The notes under the pieces were generated by a model, which ran no database searches, was not told where the DNA came from, and was given only the letters and a program-made list of their open reading frames with translations. From Pseudomonadota bacterium (GTDB lineage: Bacteria; Pseudomonadota; Alphaproteobacteria; UBA8366; JADFVY01), in contig JADFVY010000069.1 of assembly GCA_015222795.1 (NCBI GenBank), forward strand, positions 1 to 7,655: 7,655 bases of DNA. The letters are read 5' to 3'. Each line of letters opens with the position of its first letter. The stretch's first letter is position 1. Position numbers and translations under genes: made by a program. Of the stretch, positions 1 to 5,635 are shown piece by piece.

Positions 1-167
1 CCGGCAAGCACATGCATAAGCGTGGACTTGCCGGCGCCGTTGTGACCGACGAGACCCAGGCACTCGCCGGCGCCGACCGCAAGGTCGACACCGACGAGGG
101 CGCGCACCGCGCCAAAGCTTTTCGCCACGCCTTCAAGGCCGACGATCTTGCCGTTTGCGGATGGCAT
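1..167 (-). CDS. Sugar ABC transporter ATP-binding protein, N-terminal fragment (runs off left edge)
   Basis: This is the cytoplasmic ATPase of a sugar importer, which powers uptake of the ligand captured by the binding protein encoded just upstream. Only the first 55 codons are in the window. They show the usual start of an ABC domain: a short beta strand region, an aromatic residue at F18 likely to stack on adenine (A-loop position, in the KSFGAVRAL segment), and an intact Walker A motif GHNGAGKST at residues 41-49. The N-terminal sequence and Walker A form resemble the CUT2 (ribose/xylose/galactose) transporter ATPases. Whether it is a one-domain (about 260 aa) or duplicated (about 500 aa) form cannot be seen. 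The ATG at 165-167 is preceded by GGAG (177-180) at a normal distance. The gene lies 30 bp after the binding-protein stop, so the two are very likely cotranscribed. The permease must lie beyond the left edge or elsewhere. Confidence 0.93.
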   Translation of the reverse strand, partial: MPSANGKIVGLEGVAKSFGAVRALVGVDLAVGAGECLGLVGHNGAGKSTLMHVLA

Positions 168-197
168 ATGCCTGGGCTCCGTTGCGGATACCGGCTG

Positions 198-1211
198 TTA
201 CTTGGCACCCGCGATGGCTGCCTTGGCGTCGTCGAGGCTGTATTCGACATTGGCGACGCCGCCGGCTTCGGTGTTCTTCAGGTTATCTTCCAGGTTGCCC
301 TGGTCGATCTGCAGGAAGGGCACCACCATGTCCTTCGGCACCTCGACGCCGTCCAGAATCTGCTGGGCGACCCAGAAAGCCAGCGTGCCGACGCCTGGCG
401 CAATCGAGACCGACATGGTCTCGTATCCGTTGGCGTCCTTCTGCTCCTTCCACCAGGTCAACTCATCATGGCGGTTGCCCATGATGATCAGCGGGATCGG
501 CCGGCCGGCGGCCTTGAAGGCCTGGGCCGCGCCGTAACCGTCACCGCCCTGGGTAACCACGGCCTTGACTTCCGGCAGCGACGGCAGGAGGCCGGCAACG
601 GCCTTCTGCGACACGTCCTGGGCCCAGTTGCCATGGACCGAACCGACGACCTTGAACTGCGAGTGCTTGGCGGCGCCCGCCTCGATACCGGCATGGATTT
701 CGTCGTCGACGAAAACGCCGGCCAGGCCGCGAATTTCAAGAACGTTGCCGCCCTTGGGCATGCGTTTGGCCAGATAGTCGAGCTGGATTGCGCCCATCGT
801 CTTGAAGTCGACGGCAATGCGCCAGGCGCAGGGCTCGGTCACGACACCGTCGAAGGACACGACGATGATGCCGGCGTCGCAGGCCTGCTTGACCGCGCCA
901 TTCAGCGCGTCCGGCGAGGCGGCGTTGATGACGATGGCATCGTAGCCCTGCAGGATCAGGTTCTGGATCTGCGAGGCCTGCTCGGTCACCTGGTTTTCGG
1001 CGGTCGTAAAGGCCGGCGCCTCGGCGACAACGCCATCGGCAACAGCCTTACTTGTCACTTTATCCCAGCTCTTCAGCATGGCCTGGCGCCAGGAATTGCC
1101 GGCGTAGTTGTTGGAAAGGGCAATTTTCTTGCCCGAGGTATCCGCCTGGGCGATGCCCGCGGCGAGGGTCAGGCTGACGGCCGCGGCCGCGAGAAGTGTC
1201 TTCTTGAGCAT
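198..1211 (-). CDS. Periplasmic sugar-binding protein of an ABC transporter (type I PBP, RbsB/CUT2-like)
   Basis: The predicted 337-aa protein is a secreted solute receptor that delivers a sugar or sugar derivative to the inner-membrane transporter. It begins with a classical signal peptide: positive MLKK, a hydrophobic core to about residue 20, and an AQA cleavage site before D24. The mature part has the type I periplasmic-binding fold. Its first strand KIALSNNYAGNSWR (29-42) carries ligand-site residues, NQVTEQASQIQNLILQGYDAI (73-93) is the family signature region, and a hinge/ligand segment GGDGYGAAQAF lies at 222-232. C111 and C128 could form a disulfide. An in-frame ATG 27 bases upstream (1236-1238) has no visible ribosome site. 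The ATG at 1209-1211 follows AAAGGA (1219-1224) by 7 nt and puts the signal peptide at the N-terminus, so I chose it. The ligand is unknown; the neighbours suggest an aldose or aldonate such as galactose, arabinose or galactonate. Confidence 0.93.
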   Translation of the reverse strand: MLKKTLLAAAAVSLTLAAGIAQADTSGKKIALSNNYAGNSWRQAMLKSWDKVTSKAVADGVVAEAPAFTTAENQVTEQASQIQNLILQGYDAIVINAASPDALNGAVKQACDAGIIVVSFDGVVTEPCAWRIAVDFKTMGAIQLDYLAKRMPKGGNVLEIRGLAGVFVDDEIHAGIEAGAAKHSQFKVVGSVHGNWAQDVSQKAVAGLLPSLPEVKAVVTQGGDGYGAAQAFKAAGRPIPLIIMGNRHDELTWWKEQKDANGYETMSVSIAPGVGTLAFWVAQQILDGVEVPKDMVVPFLQIDQGNLEDNLKNTEAGGVANVEYSLDDAKAAIAGAK

Positions 1212-1241
1212 TGTTGTTTCCTTTGTTTCAGGCTTCATTCT

Positions 1242-1280
1242 GGACGGTTTTCGGAACCGCTTTCACTCCGTCCGCGGTTC
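1242..1280 (-). ncRNA. Candidate H-type pseudoknot in the leader of the sugar-binding-protein gene
   Basis: Read on the minus strand, 1280-1242 holds two crossing pairs of perfectly complementary segments. GAACCGC (1280-1274) pairs with GCGGTTC (1260-1254), giving 7 bp. GGACGG (1273-1268) pairs with CCGTCC (1247-1242), giving 6 bp. The segments between them, AGTGAAA (1267-1261) and CGAAAA (1253-1248), are A-rich, as is common in pseudoknot loops. A competing short hairpin, CGGTT with AACCG, lies at 1259-1245. The element ends 30 nt before the binding-protein ATG. No match to a named riboswitch class is recognised. The absence of a linker between the two 5' strands may strain the fold, so simple alternative hairpins are also possible. 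Confidence 0.35.
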
Positions 1281-1291
1281 TTCTGTTGTTG

Positions 1292-1309
1292 GGCCGCGAG
1301 TGGGCGGCC
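1292..1309 (-). other. GC-rich inverted repeat between dehydratase and binding-protein genes
   Basis: GGCCGC (1292-1297) and GCGGCC (1304-1309) form a perfect 6-bp inverted repeat with a 6-nt loop. There is no T-run on either side in the direction of transcription, so it is not a typical intrinsic terminator. It could stabilise the 5' end of the binding-protein transcript or act as an RNA processing site, but this is speculative. Confidence 0.3.
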
Positions 1310-1312
1310 GTC

Positions 1313-1338
1313 AAAACGTCGCGGCGAAATCCCGCAAC
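1313..1338 (-). terminator. Weak intrinsic terminator after the dehydratase gene
   Basis: On the minus strand, 10 nt after the dehydratase stop codon, GTTGCGG (1338-1332) can pair with CCGCGAC (1324-1318). This makes a 7-bp stem with one G-U pair and a 7-nt loop. It is followed by G and TTTT (1316-1313), a short T-tract. The position and shape fit a leaky terminator that would lower read-through from the catabolic genes into the transporter genes. The short T-run keeps confidence modest. Confidence 0.4.
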
Positions 1339-1347
1339 AAAATCTCA

Positions 1348-3081
1348 TTAATGCGAATCTCTCGGCACGGCGGCGCCGCGGCAGCCGACCAGGAAGTCCA
1401 GGTCGGCGCCCTTGTCGGCCTGCAGAACGTGATCGACATAAAGCTTCTGGTATCCGCCATCCATCTCCGGCGCCGGCGGCGTCCAGGCCTCCCTGCGGCG
1501 CGCCAGTTCCTCGTCGGATACGTCCAGATGCAGACGGCGGCCAGCCACGTCCAGTTCGACCATGTCGCCGTCCTGGACCAGCGCCAGCGGCCCGCCGGCC
1601 GCGGATTCCGGCGCGACATGCAGGACCACGGTGCCATAGGCGGTGCCGCTCATCCGCGCATCCGAAATGCGCACCATGTCCTTGACGCCCTTGGCCAGGA
1701 TCTTGGGCGGCAGGCCCATATTGCCGACCTCGGCCATGCCAGGATACCCCTTCGGCCCACAGTTCTTGAGCACCAGCACGCAGGTCTCATCAACGTCCAG
1801 ATCCGGATCGTCGACGCGCTCCTTGTAATGCTCGATGGACTCGAACACCACGGCGCGGCCCTTGTGCTGCATCAGTTCCGGCGTCGCCGCCGACGGCTTG
1901 ATGATGGCGCCCGACGGCGCCAGGTTGCCGCGCAGGACCGCGATGCCGCCGCTTTCCACCAGCGGCTTCGAGACCGGATGGATCACCTCTTCGTTGAAGT
2001 TCTCGGCATCCTTCACATTGTCCCACATGGTCTGGCCGTTGACCGTCAGCGCGTCCTTGTTCAGCAGGCCGTTATCGCCCAGCGCCTTCAAGACCACGGG
2101 CAGCCCGCCAGCATAATAGAAATCCTCCATCAGGAAACGCCCCGACGGCATCAAATCGACGATGGTCGGCACGTCCTTGCCCAGCTTGTCCCAGTCATCC
2201 AGCGTGAAATCGACGCCCACCCGGCCGGCCAGCGCCAGCAGATGGACCACCGCGTTGGTCGAGCCGCCGATCGCGCCATTCGCGCGAACCGCGTTCTCGA
2301 AGGCCGCGCGGGTCAGCACCTTCGACATCCGCAGATCTTCATGCACCATCTCAACAATCCGCCGGCCCACCAGATGGGCCAGCGTGCGGCGGCGCGAATC
2401 GGCGGCCGGGATGGCGGCGTTGGACGGCAGGCCCATGCCCAGGGATTCGACCATGCTGGCCATGGTCGACGCGGTGCCCATGGTCATGCAGTGGCCGACG
2501 CTGCGCGACTGGCCGGCCTCGGCCGCCATGAAATCCTGCAGCGTCATTTCGCCGGCGCGCACGGCCTCGCTGAACTGCCACACCGACGTGCCCGAACCGA
2601 TATCCTTGCCGCGATATTTACCGTTCAGCATCGGCCCGCCGGACAGGCAGAGCGCCGGCAGGTCGCAGCTCGCCGCGCCCATCATCAGCGACGGCGTGGT
2701 CTTGTCGCAGCCGACCATCAGCACCACCCCGTCGATCGGGTTGGCGCGGATCGATTCCTCCACATCCATGCTGGCGAGGTTGCGGAACAGCATCGTGGTG
2801 GGGCGCATGAGCGTTTCGCCCAGCGAGGTCACCGGGAATTCCAGCGGAAAGCCCCCGGCCTCCCACACGCCGCGTTTGACATATTCCGCAAGCTCGCGAA
2901 AATGCGCGTTGCAGGGCGTCAGTTCCGACCAGGTATTGCAGATGCCGATGACCGGTCGACCGTCGAAGGCGTCATCGGGAAAGCCCTGGTTTTTCATCCA
3001 GCTACGGTGAATAAAACCGTCCCTGTCGGCGGGGCCGAACCAGGCGGCGGAACGGTACTTTCCTTTATCGGATTTCGACAT
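1348..3081 (-). CDS. IlvD/Edd-family sugar-acid dehydratase (L-arabinonate / D-galactonate type)
   Basis: The predicted 577-aa cytoplasmic Fe-S enzyme should remove water from an aldonate to give a 2-keto-3-deoxy acid. The length is typical of pentonate/hexonate dehydratases of the IlvD/Edd family. Probable [2Fe-2S] ligands are C57 (in TPCN), C125 (in VGCDKTTP) and C198 (in GHCMTMGTAST). The catalytic serine is S478 (ARMSGT). E89, D126 and E451 sit where Mg2+ ligands are expected, and K127 matches the active-site lysine. From memory these positions are offset by two from Rhizobium leguminosarum L-arabinonate dehydratase (C59, C127, C200, S480), which is reported to also act on D-fuconate and D-galactonate. 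With dgoK and dgoA nearby, D-galactonate is a likely substrate; L-arabinonate, D-fuconate or D-xylonate are alternatives. A role in branched-chain amino acid synthesis is unlikely here. The ATG at 3079-3081 is preceded by GGAG (3092-3095), 33 bp after the regulator gene. Confidence 0.93.
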   Translation of the reverse strand: MSKSDKGKYRSAAWFGPADRDGFIHRSWMKNQGFPDDAFDGRPVIGICNTWSELTPCNAHFRELAEYVKRGVWEAGGFPLEFPVTSLGETLMRPTTMLFRNLASMDVEESIRANPIDGVVLMVGCDKTTPSLMMGAASCDLPALCLSGGPMLNGKYRGKDIGSGTSVWQFSEAVRAGEMTLQDFMAAEAGQSRSVGHCMTMGTASTMASMVESLGMGLPSNAAIPAADSRRRTLAHLVGRRIVEMVHEDLRMSKVLTRAAFENAVRANGAIGGSTNAVVHLLALAGRVGVDFTLDDWDKLGKDVPTIVDLMPSGRFLMEDFYYAGGLPVVLKALGDNGLLNKDALTVNGQTMWDNVKDAENFNEEVIHPVSKPLVESGGIAVLRGNLAPSGAIIKPSAATPELMQHKGRAVVFESIEHYKERVDDPDLDVDETCVLVLKNCGPKGYPGMAEVGNMGLPPKILAKGVKDMVRISDARMSGTAYGTVVLHVAPESAAGGPLALVQDGDMVELDVAGRRLHLDVSDEELARRREAWTPPAPEMDGGYQKLYVDHVLQADKGADLDFLVGCRGAAVPRDSH

Positions 3082-3114
3082 GTCTCATGGTCTCCAGAAT
3101 CAGCGTTAGTTATG

Positions 3115-3849
3115 TTATTTTTGATCGATATCGACGACGCGATGATAGTCGTTCATGGCGTCGGAAAGAAGGACATCCATGGCCTCGCGCGCGCCCTCGC
3201 TATCTCCTGTGGCAATAGCCGTCAGCACGGCCTCATGGCGCGGCAGGGAGTTTATTTTCGCGCCAGGGCGGGAACTGGAAATCCTGAAACTGGTGGCCAG
3301 CGCAGAATCAATCAGCGCACCCAGCGGGGCGATGAATTCGTTGCCTGTCGCCGTCAGTATCGCCTGATGGAAACGCAGGTCCGGCTCGATGCCGGCCTCG
3401 ATATTCTCGCCGGCGACCACCATATCCTCGTACGCCTCTCTGATATTGGTGATCGCGGCCTTGTCACCGCGCATGGCGGCGATGGCCGCGGCAGCCGGCT
3501 CGATGACGCGACGCATTTCGAAAAGGTCGTCCGCGTAGTCTTCGAAGGCGCCGTCAGATACCAGCCAGTTCAGCACGTCGGGATCGAGCATGTTCCACGA
3601 GGCCCGCGGCCGAATCCGCGTTCCGGTTTTCGGTCGGGATTCGACCAGCCCCTTGGCCGACAACAGCTTGATCGCCTCACGCAACGCCGTGCGGCTGACC
3701 TTTAACTCCAGACTGAGGTCGGCTTCATTCGGCAGCGTCTCGCCCGGAGTCAATTCGCCCCGGATAATACGCGCGCCAATCGCGTGCGCGACCTGCCCGT
3801 GCAAGCTGCGCCGCGAAAAAGTACGGCCACTGCGACTGGATTCCAACAA
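3115..3849 (-). CDS. GntR-family transcriptional regulator, FadR/FCD subfamily, DgoR-like
   Basis: The predicted 244-aa DNA-binding repressor probably senses a sugar acid or 2-keto-3-deoxy acid. Residues 15-83 form the GntR winged helix-turn-helix (IIRGELTPGETLPNE, then VSRTALREAIKLLSAKGLVE, then the wing SRPKTGTRIRPR). The linker SWNMLDPDVLNWL (84-96) is characteristic of DgoR-type regulators of galactonate and related sugar acids. Residues 106-230 form the alpha-helical FCD ligand domain. It keeps D157, H161 (PDLRFH) and H205 (RHEAVL) as metal ligands, but the fourth histidine position (about 227, counted from LldR-type proteins) is leucine. No ATG fits. The chosen start is TTG at 3847-3849, with a second TTG just after it; an in-frame stop lies at 3907-3909. 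The gene sits in the middle of the leftward unit, 33 bp before the dehydratase, and probably regulates its own operon and the divergent one. Confidence 0.9.
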   Translation of the reverse strand: MLESSRSGRTFSRRSLHGQVAHAIGARIIRGELTPGETLPNEADLSLELKVSRTALREAIKLLSAKGLVESRPKTGTRIRPRASWNMLDPDVLNWLVSDGAFEDYADDLFEMRRVIEPAAAAIAAMRGDKAAITNIREAYEDMVVAGENIEAGIEPDLRFHQAILTATGNEFIAPLGALIDSALATSFRISSSRPGAKINSLPRHEAVLTAIATGDSEGAREAMDVLLSDAMNDYHRVVDIDQK

Positions 3850-3915
3850 GATGCCCCGGTCCTGGTTTCGGTGTTTCCTTCGCCGACCCGTTTCAATGCG
3901 GATCGGTCATTTCCT

Positions 3916-3926
3916 CATACAATATG
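3916..3926. promoter_or_regulatory. Candidate operator of the GntR-family regulator, upstream of its gene
   Basis: CATACAATATG contains the inverted half-sites CATA and TATG around a 3-base centre. It shares 9 of 11 bases with CTTATAATATG at 4786-4796 in the divergent promoter region. It would overlap the start of transcription of the predicted gntR promoter, a position suited to autorepression. Binding by this regulator is inferred only from position and recurrence. Confidence 0.4.
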
Positions 3927-3930
3927 CTTA

Positions 3931-3961
3931 AATAAATGAACGCCGTCCGTGAAAGAGTCAA
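3931..3961 (-). promoter_or_regulatory. Possible promoter for the regulator-dehydratase genes
   Basis: On the minus strand a good -35 hexamer, TTGACT (3961-3956), lies 17-19 bp before AT-rich sequence CATTTATT (3938-3931) that could serve as a weak -10 (TTTATT matches 4 of 6). It lies in the 138-bp gap between the aldolase stop and the gntR start and would allow gntR and the dehydratase to be transcribed separately from the aldolase gene. Confidence 0.35.
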
Positions 3962-3987
3962 GCAACTGTTGTGCTGCGGTGCATCAA

Positions 3988-4719
3988 TCAGTCATGGAAA
4001 CCCGGATCTTCGCGTTCCAGAACTTGTTTCAGGGCATCGAAATGCTTGGCGGCGTAATCGGCGGCAAAGGTCCTGATATTGTCGTGGACATCCCGCCCCA
4101 TGTTGTCGCCGATATATTTCATCGGCCGGCCGGTCTGCATCGCCAGCACCTGCACCTGGCAGGCGCGCTCCAGATAATAAAGGTCGTCAAATGCCTCGGC
4201 AATCGTGTCGGCGACCGCCATCACGCCGTGATTGGCCATGAACATGATTCGCTTGTCGCCCAGCCCTTCGGCGATTCGCCGCCCCTCGTCCAGACTGTCG
4301 GCGACGCCGTTATAATCGTCGTCATAGGCGATATCGCCGATGAAGCGCAGCGCGTTCTGGGTCACGGGCTCCAGCCGGCCTTCTTGCAGGCTGGTCAACG
4401 CCGTGGCCCAGATCATATGGGTATGCAGTACGCAGCGGGCACGCGGATGCTTGCGATGGACCTCGGAATGGATGCAGAAGGCGGTCGTCTCAAGCGGGTG
4501 ATCGCCTTCAAGTACATTGCCCTCGCCGTCAACCAGCAGCATATCGCCGGCGCGCATCAGCGACCAGTGAATGCCGTGCGGATTGATCAGGAATCGTTCT
4601 TCCTCGCCGGGAAGCTGGTAGCTGAAATGGTTGCACACGCCTTCGCTGAAGTCATAGCGTGCCGCCAGTCGCAACGCCGCCGCCAGATCGATTCGCGCCT
4701 GTTTTACTGTATTGGTCAT
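3988..4719 (-). CDS. Class II aldolase / adducin N-terminal domain family protein
   Basis: The predicted 243-aa protein belongs to the zinc-dependent class II aldolase/adducin family, which includes fuculose- and ribulose-phosphate aldolases/epimerases and the tetronate decarboxylase OtnC. The zinc site looks intact: H99 and H101 in LHTHM, and H164 in MANHGV. Acidic E77 (PLETTAF) corresponds to the catalytic glutamate of fuculose-1-phosphate aldolase (E73). Other family segments are EGVCNHFSYQLPG (26-38) and INPHGIHWS (45-53). It is some 30 residues longer than typical FucA or OtnC and resembles a widespread but poorly characterised group, so the substrate is open: aldol cleavage or decarboxylation of a sugar (acid) intermediate. 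The ATG at 4717-4719 follows GAGG (4729-4732) at 9 nt. It is the first gene of the leftward unit. It has no place in the standard galactonate route. Confidence 0.88.
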   Translation of the reverse strand: MTNTVKQARIDLAAALRLAARYDFSEGVCNHFSYQLPGEEERFLINPHGIHWSLMRAGDMLLVDGEGNVLEGDHPLETTAFCIHSEVHRKHPRARCVLHTHMIWATALTSLQEGRLEPVTQNALRFIGDIAYDDDYNGVADSLDEGRRIAEGLGDKRIMFMANHGVMAVADTIAEAFDDLYYLERACQVQVLAMQTGRPMKYIGDNMGRDVHDNIRTFAADYAAKHFDALKQVLEREDPGFHD

Positions 4720-4776
4720 GCCGTCTTTCCTCGCGGGCGATTATGTCCTAATTGAATTGGGCGTCGGTGCCGGTGC

Positions 4777-4804
4777 TTGAATAGTCTTATAATATGATGA
4801 TAAT
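4777..4804 (+). promoter_or_regulatory. Predicted sigma-70-type promoter of the rightward operon
   Basis: TTGAAT (4777-4782) and GATAAT (4799-4804) are separated by 16 bp and match the consensus hexamers at 4 and 5 of 6 positions. An overlapping TATAAT (4788-4793) has no suitable -35 at correct spacing. Transcription would start near 4811, giving a leader of about 55 nt before the SDR start codon. Confidence 0.5.
4786..4796. promoter_or_regulatory. Candidate operator of the GntR-family regulator in the divergent promoter
   Basis: CTTATAATATG shares 9 of 11 bases with the element at 3916-3926. It lies entirely between the predicted -35 and -10 hexamers of the rightward promoter, where a bound repressor would block RNA polymerase. 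Its left half-site is imperfect (CTTA instead of CATA). The assignment to the regulator encoded at 3115-3849 is an inference. Confidence 0.4.
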
Positions 4805-4815
4805 AGCTCTGCCCC

Positions 4816-4858
4816 CCTGGGCCGCGTCAAGTCCGCGTTGCCCCAGGCCTAATCTGGG
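4816..4858 (+). promoter_or_regulatory. Leader with mutually exclusive hairpins, one covering the SDR ribosome binding site
   Basis: CCTGGG (4816-4821) can pair with CCCAGG (4842-4847), with CGCG (4823-4826) and CGCG (4834-4837) extending the stem inside. The same middle segment, CCCAG (4842-4846), can instead pair with CTGGG (4854-4858), whose last Gs belong to the Shine-Dalgarno GGGAGG (4856-4861). The first fold exposes the ribosome site and the second hides it. Regulation by such a switch is a hypothesis; the complementarities themselves are exact. Confidence 0.33.
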
Positions 4859-4865
4859 AGGACCT

Positions 4866-5618
4866 ATGAATAATATCGATTTGACCGGCCGTTGCGCCGT
4901 AATTACAGGTGGCGCGCAGGGAATCGGGCGGGCCATCGCCGAGCGATTCCTGGAGTCCGGCGCCGCCGTGTGTTTGTGGGACCAGGACAAGGCGCTGGTT
5001 GAACAGACCGCCAGCGAACTTTCCGGACGCGGCAAGGCCCATGCGGTCGTGACCGACGTCACCGATCTTGCGGCCATCGAACAGGCGGTGCGCGACACGG
5101 AAAAGGCGCTGGCCCCCATCGATATTCTGGTCGCCAATGCCGGAATCGCCGGGCCGAATCACAAGGTCTGGGATTACCCGGCGGACGACTGGCGCAAGGT
5201 CATCGATATCGATCTTAACGGGGTATTCTATTGCTGCCGCGCCGTCGTGCCCGGCATGATCAAGCGCAATTACGGACGTATCGTCAACGTCGCCTCGATC
5301 GCCGGCAAGGAAGGCAATCCGAATGCCAGCGCCTACAGCACGGCCAAGGCCGGTGTCATCGCGCTGACCAAGTCCCTGGGCAAGGAACTGGCCGAATACG
5401 ATATCGCGGTCAACTGCGTTACGCCGGCCGCCGTGAAGACCCGCATCTTCGACCAGATGGCGCAGGAACATATCGACTATATGCTGTCCAAGATTCCACG
5501 CGGGCGTTTTCTGAAGGCCGAGGAGGCCGCCGCCATGGTCGCCTGGCTGGCGTCGCAGGACAATTCCTTCACCACGGGCGGCGTATTCGACCTGTCCGGC
5601 GGCCGCGCCACCTACTGA
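4866..5618 (+). CDS. Short-chain dehydrogenase/reductase (NAD-dependent, sugar or sugar-acid substrate)
   Basis: The predicted 250-aa cytoplasmic classical SDR has the cofactor motif TGGAQGIG (14-21), D39 at the end of the second strand (favouring NAD over NADP), NAG (91-93), and the catalytic set N118, S144, Y157 and K161 (YSTAK). The length is normal for the family. It looks most like the SDR group annotated as FabG-like, KduD-like or 2-keto-3-deoxy-L-fuconate/rhamnonate dehydrogenases. Its C-terminus, DLSGGRATY, recurs in that group in my memory. In this operon it could be the aldose 1-dehydrogenase (galactose, arabinose or fucose to lactone) or a dehydrogenase acting on a deoxy-keto acid. 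Sequence alone does not decide. The ATG at 4866 follows GGGAGG (4856-4861) closely, and the reading frame upstream has no better start. It is the first gene of the rightward operon, 17 bp before the next. Confidence 0.9.
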   Translation: MNNIDLTGRCAVITGGAQGIGRAIAERFLESGAAVCLWDQDKALVEQTASELSGRGKAHAVVTDVTDLAAIEQAVRDTEKALAPIDILVANAGIAGPNHKVWDYPADDWRKVIDIDLNGVFYCCRAVVPGMIKRNYGRIVNVASIAGKEGNPNASAYSTAKAGVIALTKSLGKELAEYDIAVNCVTPAAVKTRIFDQMAQEHIDYMLSKIPRGRFLKAEEAAAMVAWLASQDNSFTTGGVFDLSGGRATY

Positions 5619-5635
5619 TAGCAGGGCATCCGACC

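Noticed and set aside
163..172. Perfect 10-bp palindrome GGCATATGCC over the ATPase start codon
   Set aside because: It is short and includes the start codon; no second copy was seen near other genes, so chance is the simplest explanation.
1248..1314. TTGACG (1309-1314) on the minus strand as a -35 for the binding-protein gene
   Set aside because: The hexamer at 17-bp spacing is CAACAA, a poor -10; support is too weak for a promoter call.
12..1685. 557-codon + strand open frame over the binding-protein gene
   Set aside because: It is antisense to the ATPase and binding-protein genes, with no recognisable domain and an Arg/Pro-rich tail.
1108..3705. Very long + strand open frame (865 codons) antisense to the dehydratase and regulator genes
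   Set aside because: It mirrors two clearly real genes on the opposite strand, shows low-complexity His/Arg/Gln-rich translation and no family motif; it is a product of GC-rich codon bias.
3961..3976. Short hairpin after the aldolase gene (AGCA with TGCT) as a terminator
   Set aside because: The stem is only about 4 bp with no following T-run on the minus strand.
4740..4745. CATAAT on the minus strand as a -10 for the aldolase operon
   Set aside because: No convincing -35 hexamer is found 16-18 bp upstream, so I do not call a promoter, although one must exist in this gap.
5231..5635. N-terminal extension of the DenD-like frame back into the SDR gene
   Set aside because: The extension is Arg-rich and out of frame with the real SDR gene; the Rossmann motif begins exactly at the ATG at 5636, as expected for the family.
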